Below, one piece after another: positions 36,298-50,239 of a DNA stretch of 64,000 nucleotides. The DNA is taken from NCBI GenBank assembly GCA_026874595.1, contig CM049309.1, positions 51,188,079-51,252,078 of the forward strand, written 5' to 3'. The stretch's first letter is position 1. Each line of letters opens with the position of its first letter. Both the position numbers and the translations under genes were made by a program. The DNA comes from Sipunculus nudus (taxonomy: Eukaryota; Annelida; Sipuncula; Golfingiida; Sipunculidae). Below the pieces are notes generated by a model that was not told where the DNA came from, ran no database searches, and saw only the letters and a program-made list of their open reading frames with translations.

Positions 36298-39200
36298 ACT
36301 AAATGAGTTTACAGTGAGAGTAAGTAATCATATTTCCTCTGCCTTAATCATTTTCCTCTTTGTGCAGAATATATACACGGAATGAAATAGTTTTCTATTA
36401 CACATTCCCATTTAATTTTTGAATAGCTTATGAAAGTGCTTTTCTATGGCATGTTTGCAGCAAATATTAAATTGATATCTTAACCAGACACGGGTTATAC
36501 AACAAACATGAAAAAGTATACATATTGAAATCTCATGTTCTAGGATAATGAGATATGGAGTATACGTCTTTGAGTCAAAACTAAATAGCGTATATGTATG
36601 TATGTATATACGAACAACTGAACTTTGAATTTCACTTTTATCAGATCATAACACCACGGCATGATGTATAACCATATAATAATACGTTAATGACGTTGGA
36701 ATTAAAAAAAAAATCACATTTTCAGAACACTTCAACATTTATCACAAAATCCTATGTGACTCTCTGAAATGCTGGCCCGAGCGTTCCCGGATTTCCAATT
36801 TTTCTTCATATTGAAAATCAAATACATCATATGTATCCTACCTTTAATGTGATTATCGATTCTCTTTTGAATATGATAAAAAATAGTTCAGTACTACCTA
36901 CAATAAAACAGTCCATCATATGTGGCTATATATATATATATATATAGAAAGAACGGCGTTTCCGAACTTCAAGAGCAGACCTCACTGTCTAAAAAAAAAT
37001 CCCAGACTTAATAAGATTTGATGACTGATTGGTGAACGGAACAAGCCTCAGGCAGACAGACCAATCAGATGAATCATTTCAAGATTCATTAAATTTCCCA
37101 TGATGCAACAGTTTTAAACACATGGGTCTCGACCACTGATTATTTTCTTATCAGTGAACTCCCTTGCCGTAATAGACGCATAAAGCATTCCCTAGATCAA
37201 AGTGTTTCTCGGCAGAATGAGAGATCACCCTATGTTATAAAGATGGTGACAGCGGACTTAATTCACGATTAATGTCGCTCTGACAATTTTTAACGCAGAC
37301 GATCTTAAAAGGGAACAGGTAAACATTTAACCTCTAACTTCAAAGTTTCAAACTCAATGACATTGTATACAAACATCGGCTTGGATACCTAAAGCTGTTT
37401 AATCAGTTTTTATTCAAAAGAGTTTCTAGCTGAAATAAAGAAATACACTGGTGAAAAACAAAATATTGCTCTGGAATTACATGAACTTTATGACCATGAC
37501 ATTGTGACCTATGCGTCAAATCTCGCAAAATACCATGCTTCAAACAAATTCATGATGCTTTAAAAAAAACGGAGAATTCATTCCCTGCTCTTTGAGGAAC
37601 TTCCCAGCCTGATCACCTTTTCACTCAACAGACACCATTAGTTGCTTTATCAGACTATACCTTTCACAAGAAGAATTCACATGCCATGTACTGTAATTTG
37701 TTCGTGATACTTTACACAGTCTCTCTCACGCCTGTAATTTCAAAACCCGCTGTGGTCTCCGCATCAAGGGTCATGGTCCTTCCAGAAAACTAATATCTGC
37801 GTGTGGAATTTTTAGCACATATCGCGTGAGCTGCAGCAATATAATTTTCCTTGCGCCAGGAGATCATAACAACTTGACACTGTGAATGTGGGACACAATC
37901 ACTGGATGTGTTAGGCTCCTTTGTTTTGGCCCTTTGAAAAACAGGTTTGCCCAGAACATGTTCACCAGACTAGCAGCCGGGAGCTCAGCTGATCTAATCT
38001 TTGTCACAATGCTTCCTGGTGTGATTACGCGCCTAGGTTATTTCATGTGTCTATTAAGTGAGCGATAAAGAAGGAACATGACGTTTAAAAATCCAAGGTA
38101 ATATTCTGTCAATATTCTTTTAATCTTGTACTTTTATTGATTCTTATCATGTTTGTAGGTCTCTTTGTATTCATTCCAGTGCAGTTTTAATACGTAGGTT
38201 TTACAAAACTTTAATTAAGAAATTATTCAAATGCATTAGTATTGAGTCGGCAATTGAAAGTTTTTGTAATAAAAAGAATATATTTAAAACACTTGTTATA
38301 TATATATTTTTTCGTTTAAATATTGCATGGGAATACAACATTAAAACCAAAGGTCTTGAATCGAGAACAGTTTTAGGAAGATATGCTTTTCTAAGAAATG
38401 TTGAATATGCAAGGTCAGATCTTGTAAACCGTTTGGCACGGATCACTTAAAATATTTTTTTTTCAAAGATATGTTGCACTGAATTCCGTCTCAAAAGAGA
38501 AAATCCATATTCTTGATTAAAATACCAGACACTTATCATTTAATGGTCGCAAATGGAGCAAAGCTGAATGCAGCTTACGTGATCAAGCCGAAGCTTACAC
38601 ACAGTTCGGTAATATACCATTACCGGCCGAGCAGTAACAGGAAAACAACCATAAAATGTAGTCGATTGTTATTTTTTTAAAAAAAGAATCGATATCAACA
38701 GGCTTCCTGATAGGAGCCTAGTACATTAGTTTCTGAACGCATGCCAAATCCACACGCACATTGCCAAAGACGATAAGACATGCATTCAGGGCTATAGGAC
38801 ATAGATTTATGAAAATATTTCCAAGCAGGCAGCCTTGGCTGAGATTAAAGCCTTACCGAAGTGAACGAACGACGCATGCTGACATTGCATGCATGAAGAG
38901 AAAACAAAGAATCAAAAAAGAGTTCTTTGTAATCAGGCACACCGACAAACAACCAAAATGTCACGGGTAAAAATATGCCCTTCGAGAGCTCAACACAGAT
39001 ATTTTAATGCAAAGTAAAACGAACTTGAGACAGGACAAAATTACATGGATTCGACCTGTCGGCGAAATTCCTGGTAACTAATCATATACTCGTAATAGAG
39101 CTATTTAACATTGTGTGTCACCAGAGACGAATAACTGACCCAAGATTTTGAAATTTCCTGGCTCACTTGTTTTAGTCAGGGTATATTTTAATTGAGCCCT

Positions 39201-39452
39201 ATTGGTGCAGTAATAATCGGAAATGTGCAGTTGTAATTCTGGATTTTGACAGTTCTAGAAATTAAATATATTAATAAACTATATATACGGACTGGAGATC
39301 AAATTGTAATGGTTCAAACTTATACTTATAAAACCTCTGTCTCTGATGACCAAGGGGCTTGACCTTTAACCGCTTTATATATGAGTCACGTGTGCCACAT
39401 TCCATGATGACGATGAACGCTTAATAACAACTCTGTAAAGTTCTAAAATGTC
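36298..39452. other. Unassigned sequence
   Basis: A short (TA)10 run lies at 36927-36946. No gene or RNA recognised; frames do not exceed about 80 codons. Confidence 0.35.
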
Positions 39453-39718
39453 CTTAAGGGGGCCCAATCACCTATATGACCTTTAAACTCAAGGTAATCC
39501 CTCGGAGCTTTTATAAAATAGGCCGGAAAACGTGGATATCACCGCACACAGGCTACTTGTTTTGATTATATCAACGTGTTTATGATATGTGCGGCCCCGC
39601 TAAAATAAGCAAAACAAACATCAAGGGGATCTGGCTGGCAAATGAGATAAGCCAACGCTTTGCTAATGGTGTTTTGCAACAAAGACCTTTCTACCTCCGC
39701 GTATATGCAACCTACCAC

Positions 39719-41747
39719 CAAGGTTGGGGTAAGTGTAATGTGTAACTGTAATTACCTCTAATTAATAACAATTTTTCAAGTAATTGAATGTAATTGGGCA
39801 AAATTCAATTACAAGTATTTGTAATAATTATTGTAATGATTACAAACATAAAAATAGATGGAATTTCAATTACTTCACAATTACTTAACAAACTCATGAC
39901 AGACAACTGTACCTAAAACTTCCTTCATCTTTACTGTTTATCAAGACATTCTTGGGTAAGGATTAAAAAACAGGAGAACTACTAAATTAGTATGCCATAT
40001 ACTGGTCTTTTATTAGAGGCATTCATTTTTTTTTGCCAATGCCTCTGCTGCCATCTAGATAAAGCATTAGACTTTTAAAATGCACACATATGTCTCGAGC
40101 TACAATAGGACAAGTACAGTCTCGCCGAATTTAACACTTTCACTTAAAGGGGCCCAATTACCTATAAAGCATGTTGAATTAACACTACAAAAGAGCTTCT
40201 TCCCTTTAATATAAATGTGTACCTGGCAAAAATATTGCCCTGAAACCGTTGCTTACTCTTGTAAACAAGTGTTAGAAAAGTGCACCGGGCGCGATCACAT
40301 GTGTCAACATAAACAGCGCGTGTAACGCCCGGGCAAAACACGTGTCAATCAGGAGATGCTCTGACTAATTTTACCAAACAATGAAATACATGTTCCTACT
40401 GGCTGAAACTTTGCATGTTGCGGCTCAAAATCGGGCCTCCAGTCAAACGGCGTTGTTATGGTAAACAGACACACGTGGAAAGGTTTACAAACACGAAGAG
40501 TCATAACAAGGTGTTCAACAGCCTGATGGGAGGTACTAGGGCTGTGTGATTGGCTGGTTTTGCTTGGGAAACATTTATATAAAGCAAAACTGAACTGATA
40601 GTTTGAAAGAAAAGGGCATAATATTACCCCTGATTATGTCCCTCTAAATGAACGATTATTTTGCTTGAACATACTCTCACTGATCTGATTACATCTGTGT
40701 TTATCTGCTAATTAATTGACACTGAGAGAGTCACTGGGATGAAAGAGGCTAATGATCTGGGAAGGCAGATATCAAAATTACTTCCAGTGGATGAGCAATT
40801 AAATAAAATAGAAAGGCTTTCTCAGTTGACTGACTGTAGAAGACCGTCTCCACTGCTTCCAGTGACAGGCATGGCCTTGGGACCCTGGACAATGTACACT
40901 ACTTATCATTCATCAAGAAAATAATCATGGTGAATGTACTGAATGTTCACTCACTTTTTCTTTAATTAACTTCATTTCATCAAATTGTTATATAGTATAT
41001 ATTCAGCATGTTTATATTTAAATTTATTAATATGAAATATTAACAATGCTGAGTGGTTAGAAATAATATTGTTTTTATAATTTCAGTATTTACGATATAA
41101 CTATAATGGCATTGATATTGTAAGTTTAAACTTTAGGATCTACGTGTTGCTTAATGTGAAAGATCAGTAGCAAAGGAAATTTAGATCATCAAAGGTTTGA
41201 ACCAAAAATTGTTTCCAAATGTGATCTTATTAGTGCCATTGTGATCTAGAATTAAAACATTTGTCCAGTAAAGGATAATATGTGGTTAAAGAATATAAGA
41301 TGAATTATTTACACTTCATCTCTACTTCATGTAAAATATCTAATTAAAAAAAGTTACAACTCCTTAATCTAAAAGCAACATAGCGATGTCCATATATGTG
41401 TTCTGGCAATCATTCCATATATAAGGAATATGATGCCATCATATATGATTATCCTTGGTAAAGATCTCATGCAGTTTAATATGTGACATCAGACTTCATG
41501 TGTGTTTGTGGTTTTCCCTTCACATTTTTAAATAAGTTCTCCTTTCTAGTATGAGTGATACTTTTCACGAACCATGCTTGGAACTGTAAATTTTTATTAG
41601 GTAACTGAAAGTAATTAATTACATTTGCAAAGAAATTGTAATTTATTCATTACATTTGTGAAATTTAAGTAATTTGTATTTGTAATTGTAACTGGAAGTT
41701 ATTGTAATTGTAATGATAACTTTTCAATGTAATTGGCCCATACCCTG
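39719..41747. mobile_element. hAT-like non-autonomous DNA transposon, about 2 kb
   Basis: The left end reads CAAGGTTGGGGTAAGTGTAA; the right end, reversed, reads CAGGGTATGGGCCAATTACA, resembling the CAGGGTTGGG ends of hAT elements. Flanks CCTACCAC (39711-39718) and CCTACTGC (41748-41755) agree at six of eight positions, the expected 8-bp hAT duplication after some decay. Dense TGTAATT/AATTACA subterminal motifs occupy about 39735-39850 and 41600-41735, as hAT transposase-binding regions often do. The only internal frame of note (40739-40924) is not a transposase. The element is old and non-autonomous. Confidence 0.7.
40141..40651. mobile_element. Possible MITE nested inside the hAT-like element
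   Basis: CACTTAAAGGGGCCCAATTA at the left and, reversed from 40651, CATTTAGAGGGACATAATCA at the right are similar imperfect inverted ends about 510 bp apart. No clear target duplication. Confidence 0.3.
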
Positions 41748-41755
41748 CCTACTGC

Positions 41756-43846
41756 CTAAGGTTACATGTTTTTCCCGTTTGTCAAAACGTTGTGATTACG
41801 AACACGTTGTTGATAAACAAGTTCATACATCCTCCAGGGAGGCGTTATGAGAACATTTCATAACCAGAATTACGCTTAGACCATAAAAATATACACAGAG
41901 TAAGACAGGAATAAAAAAATTCTTTTTCAAAAGGTAGTTGAATGGGCCCCTTTAAAACATATCCATGGTTCCAGCAGACTTGTAATGAAATACACGGTAT
42001 CTTAAAAATATTGCTTTAAACCCCAACGTGCGACAGGAAATGATGTATTGAAAGGGACACGCAGTAAAAGCTAATATCTATATCGGGACGTGATAAACAG
42101 ACCATCATTTAGGGCGTAAAGTGAAAACAATGTCCTTGCAGGACCTTTAATGGGTTGGCAGAATGATAACGTAATTAGCATGCAGCGCCCACAAAGTTTC
42201 CACGTTACCTTAAGAGAAGGATCGATAAGACATTAATTGCATTAATTAGCAACTATTTTGCCACCAGTAACAACAGAAATTGATTTAGTCTTCAAGAAAG
42301 CTGATCTAATAGCGTGATGAGGCATCCATCCATCGGTTAATTACGTCATGAAATAAGGTCCGGTCAAAGCCAGGCTTTTTTTCCGGTTCACTGACATAAT
42401 ATTTTCATCTGGACGGTTTTCAGTAACCGCATTCTCCTTAATTTGGCCAATAAAGGTTTTCGGTCTTTGTGTCATATTTTGATAAGAAGAGGTTCGGGTA
42501 ATTATTATTTTGATTACCTTAATGGTTTTACTTCTGAACAACATCCAGTAAAATTGTCTGGATATCGTAATTTAAATAATTTTTTTTTCCAGATAAGCAC
42601 CGGTAGTGAATCGATCACTCGCAATTTAATATTTTTTCTTATTGAACAGGATACAACGGGAAACCGCCAGAAACCTTTTCAATTAGGATTAAGCTCCCTG
42701 TTTGTGATCTTTGTCTGTCACCTTGAGGGTAGCGCCATTTTGGTCCTCTAACATTAAAGAGTCCACGATCAGCGTATTGGCTGTCTTACCAGCCCAGCCT
42801 ACTGAGTCGGGTTGTCACGGCTACCTGGAGGGCATTGAAAAGATGTACTGAATAACGCAAGCATGGTATCTTTTAAAGTTAAAAGGATTTTACCCAGTGT
42901 GGGTACACTTGTAGTGCAGCGTGGATAAGAAAAGCGTCTTCGCTGATCAATTAATTCACACTAACAGGGACATAAAGGTTTTCGCGGATGGCGTGTATTT
43001 CATAGAAATGAACAACGATAACGCTGTTATATAATAAAGGAGGAGGTTTTTATTGATAGATCGGGATTACAGCTCGAGGTAACATTCCAAAATATTGTAT
43101 GTCCCTGAACTGCGCACTGACGGCTTTAAGTATTCATTTAAACAAAAGCCCAAGTTTATATATATGTAATATTTCCCAGACAATTACTTTTCTCCAAGTA
43201 CGAATATGTTCAAGTATAGAATACTTACCGTAACCCCTTCTGCCTGACCCAATTGAAAACATTCCTGTCACAAATACTGTTTCATACTGCATCTTACTAT
43301 AATTTGAGGACTGGGCGTAGTAAGAAAAGCGACGTTCCGCATACAACATTGCCGGTTCACGTCCCCTTGCAAAAAAGTTTCTCGCCAGGACGCTGTCCTC
43401 GGAATACTTTTGTGTCGCATCCCCTTCCAGTTTATTGAACCCTCACAAATTTTTGTCGTACAGTTATTCGAAACCGTTCATTGGGGCTGCCATTTTGCTC
43501 ACCCACTAAGAAACGGATGTTACAGCTCGGTCGCATGTCGAAATTAGGGATATACTAATACTTTAAGGTTTTGGCTATGTATGATCCATCCATCCACCTA
43601 TCCTGACCATAACCATGGCGGGTTCTAAACATATGAACTTTTAATAGTGTCACCATGGACGTCAATATGGGGCTATATATATCCCCCACCTTTTTGCCAA
43701 GTGGGGATGGTCAATGTTATTATCCCCCTGGTATTCAGAGAATAATATCTATCTATATATTTGAAATGAAATATGTTAAAAAATAGAATTATAGACTTTG
43801 GTTAACTATGAAATATTATATATCTCAAACTGGTTTACTTTACATC
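41756..43846. other. Unassigned sequence
   Basis: The 102-codon frame at 42443-42751 has no domain. No repeat family recognised. Confidence 0.35.
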
Positions 43847-43946
43847 CGACAGAATGAACTATAATAAGATAATTTAAAAAAATTTTTTTTCAGGAATGAG
43901 TTTGACCCTACCATTGATAGCGTCATGACGTTCCTTAGTCACTTTT
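43847..43946 (+). other. Exon-like segment 1 (Ras switch-I-like), with upstream splice signals
   Basis: A polypyrimidine tract and CAG at 43884-43893 precede a 53-nt stretch (43894-43946) followed by GTAAGT, a perfect donor. In the frame with one leading base it encodes NEFDPTIDSVMTFLSHF. The start resembles the Ras effector loop (EYDPTIEDS) but lacks one acidic residue. It is homologous to 45398-45497, with over 85 percent identity from about 43847 to 43923, including the intron side. No P-loop or later Ras motif was found nearby. It may be a pseudo-exon or a chance likeness. Confidence 0.35.
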
Positions 43947-45397
43947 GTAAGTAAATTTCTGAGTGGAAGAAGGAAACTTAGACGAACACAACACAACATA
44001 AAGTCAAATAACTGCTGATTAATACATGACATATTTGCTTTAAATAATTTTCTCCATCTATCCACATTTTGCAGATATTATTCTTCTTATTTTCTCCCAT
44101 TTTTTTATCCGATTTCATTGGTTCCTACCCATACTGTGCCTTACTGTGGTTTCAGTGACCGTGGTCTATTTTAGAATAACCATATACTTTAAAAATACCT
44201 AACTTTTTCAAAAACCATATGTGTGTGTGTGTGTGTGTTTTTATAATATGAAAGGTCCCGATTTTGGATACCCTCTAACGCCTGCGAGTCAACCCCCCCC
44301 CCCCCCACCCTTGAAGATAAATTAACGCCTCTGAGTGTCATGTACAGGGTATAACAATAAAATGCAATAAATGTCTGCTTATAGTATCCGAACCTTCAGC
44401 GAAACTAAATATATGAAAGGATATATCAAATCACCTCCGTTTCCCATCCTTAAATCCCTGACCAAATCTTACCAAAAATAATTAATAAATAGATTTATTT
44501 AAACATATTTATACAATGTAACTTGTTCAGATAAGATTGTCTGGTTTTACAGTGTGGATAATACAGTGTAGATAATGTAAAATCGCATGCATTAACGGCA
44601 GAACAATGGAGGTGCCTAAAGACAAAGTGACTCCATATGATGTAATATTAAACATGAAATTACAACCTTTACAGGCAAAGTTGTATACAGTTCCCTTACA
44701 AGAATGACAGAACAGTTACTAGAAAAAAATACAACATAAAAAATGAGAGATAACGTATTATATGACAAATAAAGTAGCAGTAAAAAATAGTAGAGATATA
44801 ACCTGGTTACCTGGTTATTCGTGGTAAGATCTGTAAAGCAATTTCCCGAAGTGTCAGTGTGATCCACAAGGGGGGGGGCGTCTGTCTAAGAATGGTTTCT
44901 TCAAGGTGCTATTCATAACTTCCCATACATGCATTAGGTCAATACCAGTTTGTCTTACAACAGCAACCCGTTTGATACGAGCAAAGCACACTATAAGTAA
45001 ATGTATGGCAACTGACGGAGCAGGATTGACACGACAATTTTCAAATTGGAGAAAATATTTGCCTTTATCTGGCATGCTCTCCGCAATTTCGATATGGCTA
45101 ATCCGCCAGCGGGTTCAGGAATGGTTTATCTGAGATCGCCGAGGCGTTTTTTGCCAGCCCATAAGACCCTGCGTGAAAACTAATCAATGAGACCGCGGGG
45201 AATGATATGGCGGTGATGGTCCGTGTACGACGTGTTACAGCACAACAACAGATACGCGGTATCACGACACCGGCAGATTAGCCCCGACATGATTACATAA
45301 CTCACATATGTGGTATCTAATAATTAAACTCTCACTAACCAGGAATCAGGAGACTTACAATTACCGTGCATGTCTCACCAAAAATGAAAAGTCAATC
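43947..45397. other. Unassigned sequence between the exon-like pair
   Basis: Contains (TG)n at about 44219-44237, a poly-C run at about 44290-44306 and a poly-G run at about 44871-44878. No additional exon-like copy seen between the pair. Confidence 0.4.
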
Positions 45398-45497
45398 ACA
45401 TCCTACAGAATGAACTATAATAAGATAGTTTTTAATTTTTCCAGAAATGAGTTGGACCCTACCATTGATAGCATTAAACAACAGGAACAATATGGAG
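45398..45497 (+). other. Exon-like segment 2 (Ras switch-I-like), with upstream splice signals
   Basis: TTTTTAATTTTTCCAG (to 45444) precedes a 53-nt segment (45445-45497) ending GGAG before GTGAGC, a good donor. With one leading base it encodes NELDPTIDSIKQQEQYGG (the final G codon spans the junction). Ras has DPTIEDSYRKQ and then DGE at the corresponding places, so the second half is also loosely Ras-like. Length and phase equal those of segment 1. Upstream intron sequence (CAGAATGAACTATAATAAGA) is also shared with segment 1. Confidence 0.4.
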
Positions 45498-48400
45498 GTG
45501 AGCCGTGAAGAAAGCAAAATACGATATCACTGATAACTGAAGAGAGAGAATCAGGCGGTGTCTGCTCATATGATTGTCAGGCCCGAAGGTACCACCCTCA
45601 TACAACATAGTTTGCATATAACCAAACTCTGATACATGTTTGATAGGAATTGTTTCATTTCCCTTATATGGCAACATTTTATTACGAAGATGGCTCTCAA
45701 AATCCAGAAATGTTTGACGGAAATGTTTATATTTTGTAAAAAAAACTTCAGTTTTACTTTTACTTGGAGAGGGCTCAACGTACGAGGATTCTTACATAGT
45801 TGTAACCCATTCTCGCTTCTGGTTTATCAGTTATGTTAAATTGAGAGGAACTGAATGAAGTCTTAAATAAAAAAGACTAAAAATCCAGGTGATAAGCGTG
45901 CAATACAACCTCTGTTACTAAATGATAGAATAAGGGCATACACGGTTCATGAACGTATATGGAATATAATAACCTACCTGAAAGCTTAATAATTTGTTCG
46001 GAAATTAAGTTGTTTTTTTTTTTACTAGCGTTCTAAGGATGTTTTCATCCAAGCTGTGACTTTGCACACGGAAGTACATTATAAAAATAAACAGGGTTTA
46101 TCGGAAATAAGGACAGAGGGAAATGAGACAAGTGGTTTCTACAAAAATTAAATAACGAGTTTATCATAATTTATATATAGGCAAGTTACTCCAGGGTTTG
46201 TCAATCTTCCATTCTGGAACTGAGTCATGTTAGCATGTGATTATATCGGCTTGGATATGATAAATCTACGTGTTTACTGGCAAGGTATGTTACTGCAATA
46301 TTTTTGTTGACGAACGGTACATAGTGAACCAGAAACATAACTGGCATTAATACATTATATATTCTTTTTTACCCTACACTTCAGTTAAAATAAAACATTC
46401 TCACTTAAAATCGATGCTTTCTACAAAATATACATATTTTGACTGTGCGGACATGTCAATGCCCATACAAATGATGAACTAGCGGGAATAACTGGACCCT
46501 GGGAATAACAGGATTTATTATGTATGTTAAAAAGCAGGTTACAAAGGCAGTTACAGAATTTTCCTGTAATCAATACCTCCTTAAAGTAATATCGAGAACG
46601 AACAGCTCACGGCCATGAGTGTACATTGTATACTCGTTCATAATGGATCTAGTTTGCTTACTGATTTCACAATAAGAAAAGTTCTAACGATTATCTGGTT
46701 GATAGTACCTCTTTTTCCCCACGGCTGTCTACATAACGAATTATTTCCTGACAAAGGTCAGGATTTTAGGTCAGTCCAGTCCTATATTAGACTCTGTATT
46801 CGGTTAAAATGTTGGTTATATTGATGTTAAAAGTATGATCATCTGCTTTCGGGTTATACCTTAGTTATAGATATATCAATACGAAAGTTGTCAACGTCAA
46901 AGCGACTGTAAAATAAAAAGTATATTGATATGGTATCTACAAATTTTAGTAATTGTATATAGAACGATGATTGAATTATTTCAGTTGTAATCACATGTTA
47001 CCAATATGTCGGCGACTGGAGGTTGTTTTCGTTTAAATTAACAGAAAACTAAAGATAACAGATCTGACCAATTTCATCCCGAACTGATTTTTAGACGTAA
47101 TTTTGAAGATGCTGATAACATCTTGCAGAAGGCTGTAACCTGTAATTCATTTAACAATGGAGCCCATTAATCAAATCTAGATTTATTTTTTTCCTATTCC
47201 TGAATCGACAGCCAATTTGAGCATAACTGCATTAGCTTCTGGGAAACTATGTTAATATAAATGAAATGCATAAATAAAATGCAACACACTGTTACTTCTA
47301 AAAAATGTTATATGATTCACCCTTTTTTTAAATAAATATAATTTTCTAAGTTTATTACTAGGTCAGAAAAGGGATCAATATAAAATTACCCACGATCAGT
47401 TTGTGGCACACTCATGGAAAAATATCAGTTTTACCTGTATCAGAAGCTGAATGCAGGAATTCTGTAGTCCCGCTGTCCTAACAGGTACCTGAACCTTCCA
47501 GATCGATGGCAATACAAATCTGCGACTAGGCTGCTGTGACGATCTGCCCTGCGACGACTCTGTGTTCCGCACAGAACACTAAAAACTGTGAAATAAAAAT
47601 ATCCATATCTTGTTTAGCGGTCAAATCAAGATCCTTGGAGATCTAACTTAACTACGTTCCAGTGGTTAATTTATATACAAGTTAATCCGGCGTGCGTCAT
47701 TCCACAGACTTCCTTTATGTCTACTGCCGAACGTACTGCCAGCTTTTAAGTTACTCTGTTCAGGTGCGTCGTTTTACAGAAACATTTCATTATAAAAGAC
47801 GATACTTACTCTCCCTCCTAGAAACGGTACATCCCCGGAACACCTCTGTAAAGCTTCCACCGTGGGAAAATATCATACAAGCTAGTGCCAACAGAAGAAA
47901 GCATTCTTGTAGAATAGGTGTTTTGTAGTACAAGGAAGGTTTCAAATTCACAATACTTCCGTGTCTTTATAATATCCACGAGGTTTGTAGCTTTTATCCA
48001 GCCCAGTCGATTTTTTAAAGAGTTGCCTCTACATGGTTACAATTACGGTATGGTCTTAAAATCTCCGACGGTTAGCCAAAGGCAGTTGACTGCAGTAGAC
48101 TTGTACATATCCATGTCAACTCAACAGTGATCTCACCTATCTCGTCTGGGTAAAAGACCGACACCGGATTGATCGGCGCGACATGCGGGCTTAGTGATTC
48201 CAAACTGCTCGACTTTGGCTCAACCTGGTGACAGCCTGAGGGTTATTTCATGCTAGCGCGTCTGACATGGCGTTAATTATTCTGTCTACCAAAGACTGAA
48301 TAATTCGGTTGGCTTAACTCAAAGAAAATACAAGAAATCCTAAGAGTTCTACAATAGACTGGTTGGGATTTATCGAAAGGTTTTCCCAAACCCTTTAAAA

Positions 48401-49273
48401 TTATCCTGACAACTGGAATACTCTTGCATGATAGAGCGTCAAACATGGTGTTAATAATTATGTTTCCCAGTAACCAAGCAGTTCAGAATAGAATACAAAA
48501 ATACACAAGTAGAAATATAAAGCTTTTCATAACATAGTGGATCGAATCCCCTGGAGGGTTAAATTTGAATATACGGTTCAAGTTTTATAATTGGCCCTCA
48601 CATAAATAAAACCCTATAGTAGTTCAATTAGGATCTGTATATAGATTCTAGGAAGGGTCAGTCCTTTAAAAAGGTTTTCTAAGGAAGAGCCATACAGAAC
48701 TTTAAATGTCCATTAGCCCTCATCCTTAATTGTTTTCTGAATGTTCAGTGCATATTTTTTTGTTGAACTCTGTTCACAGTGGCCTATCATAAATCCCCTG
48801 TTGGCCAATGCTGCATATAAGTAATAGGTATATAGGTACCAAGCATTGTCTCCATGCTAAATTAAGTTATTATTATATATATGAATATATAAAATAATAG
48901 TTCCTCTGAACCAATTGACATGGATCTTTACATGTAACTTGTGACTCCGGGCAGTGAGTGTACGTTTGTATCTTTTTAAGTTTATGAATAAAGTAGTCTG
49001 CATTCGTCCGATACACGTTCGGAGGCGTTTGTATCACCCGGGTTTAATTACTTTCCAAAATCCCATGTTTTTCACTTGAACAATAGCTTGTTTCTCCAAT
49101 ATTTCATTGATATTGATATATTTCAATAGCCACCTTTAAATGGTTTATATTTGACAAACAAAGTATGCCCCTGTCACTTGATTAATAATTTGATATATTG
49201 GAGAGCATACAGACGATATACTTCACGGTATGCTCATTTAATCATATTTGTATCTCAAGAACCACATCCTAAG
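45498..49273. other. Unassigned sequence
   Basis: No gene, RNA or repeat recognised in about 3.8 kb. Frames such as 45636-45839 and 47692-47928 have no domain. Confidence 0.35.
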
Positions 49274-49440
49274 CAGAGGCGGTTTTAGAGCGGGTACAAA
49301 GGGTACGCTTTCTATCATTTTCGATAAAAGTAACCTGGGATTTATGGTACACCCGTTAACCCGTGCAAGGGCGTTGAGCCCGCGCTATCCCTTTTTGAGA
49401 TGCTGTAAGCGCCCTTGCATTTTTACCGCTTTTTAAGCCT
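49274..49440 (+). repeat. Possible left end of a hAT-like element
   Basis: CAGAGGCGGTTTTAGAGCGG resembles the CAGRGGCGG-TTTAG start common among invertebrate hAT elements. I cannot find a matching CCGCCTCTG right end, so the element would be truncated or the likeness accidental. Confidence 0.25.
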
Positions 49441-50239
49441 TGTCCGTCTGTATGTCAGTTTTTCAAAGCGAAGGTTTTTCACGTAGGTCAAAGGTTATCG
49501 ACCAGTGTCAATTACATTTCAAAAACCCTGTTGAGACAAGGAAGTTTTTTTTCAAATTTTTGAATCAAGTCAATCCAAACATTACAGGTTTTTGCATGTA
49601 ATTATATATTAATATTCAAGCTGTAATATAGAAATGTTGGATCGAATTGGAGACGAAGTTTTTAAACTAAGAAAGAACTTTATGTTTGTTTCAGTTTTTG
49701 GTATCTTAAATTTTTTACACTAATGTTTATGGAAGTGTGTCTATAGAAGGATACCACCTACCAAGAGTTTAATCAGATGTATAATGTTCTGTGCTCTACA
49801 ACTACTCAAGAACAAACGAATGACAACAAAAAAACGAATGACAAAGTAGGAAAATTAAAATAAAAACAGAGTAAACCATTATTTATTTAACGGTATCCTT
49901 GTAAATGTCGTGGCTTTTAACATTATCGTGAAAGGAAACTAATGGAAGTTCAAGCTAAATTACCTCTCTTTAACATTTAGAGTATTGTCATGCATCATGG
50001 TAACACTGTTTTTATTTAATTAAAAATACCCGATATTAAGGAAAAATACATCTCAGGATAACAATGAAAAGGTCATTCTATTTTGTAATGCAACGACGGT
50101 TTGCTATTAGGAATCATAGAGATTATTCGTGTTCCATCCACCGTACGTTGACGTAGTGAGCAAGGTGCTTTTACGTGGTGACGTGTGAAGCATGTATACG
50201 TTCAAAAGATTATTCAAAGACTTAGCTATAGCACTTTTT
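49441..50239. other. Unassigned AT-rich sequence
   Basis: A doubled AACGAATGACAA phrase occurs near 49812-49842. Nothing else recognised. Confidence 0.35.

Larger units (their letters stand above)
39453..41955. repeat. Possible older element interrupted by the hAT-like element
   Basis: CTTAAGGGGGCCCAATCACC at 39453 and an inverted relative ending GAATGGGCCCCTTTAAA at 41955 could be the ends of one small element of about 475 bp, split by the hAT-like insertion at 39719-41747. The pairing is imperfect and no target duplication is visible. Related GGGGCCCA motifs also occur at 40141 and 57340, so this pairing could be accidental. Confidence 0.3.
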
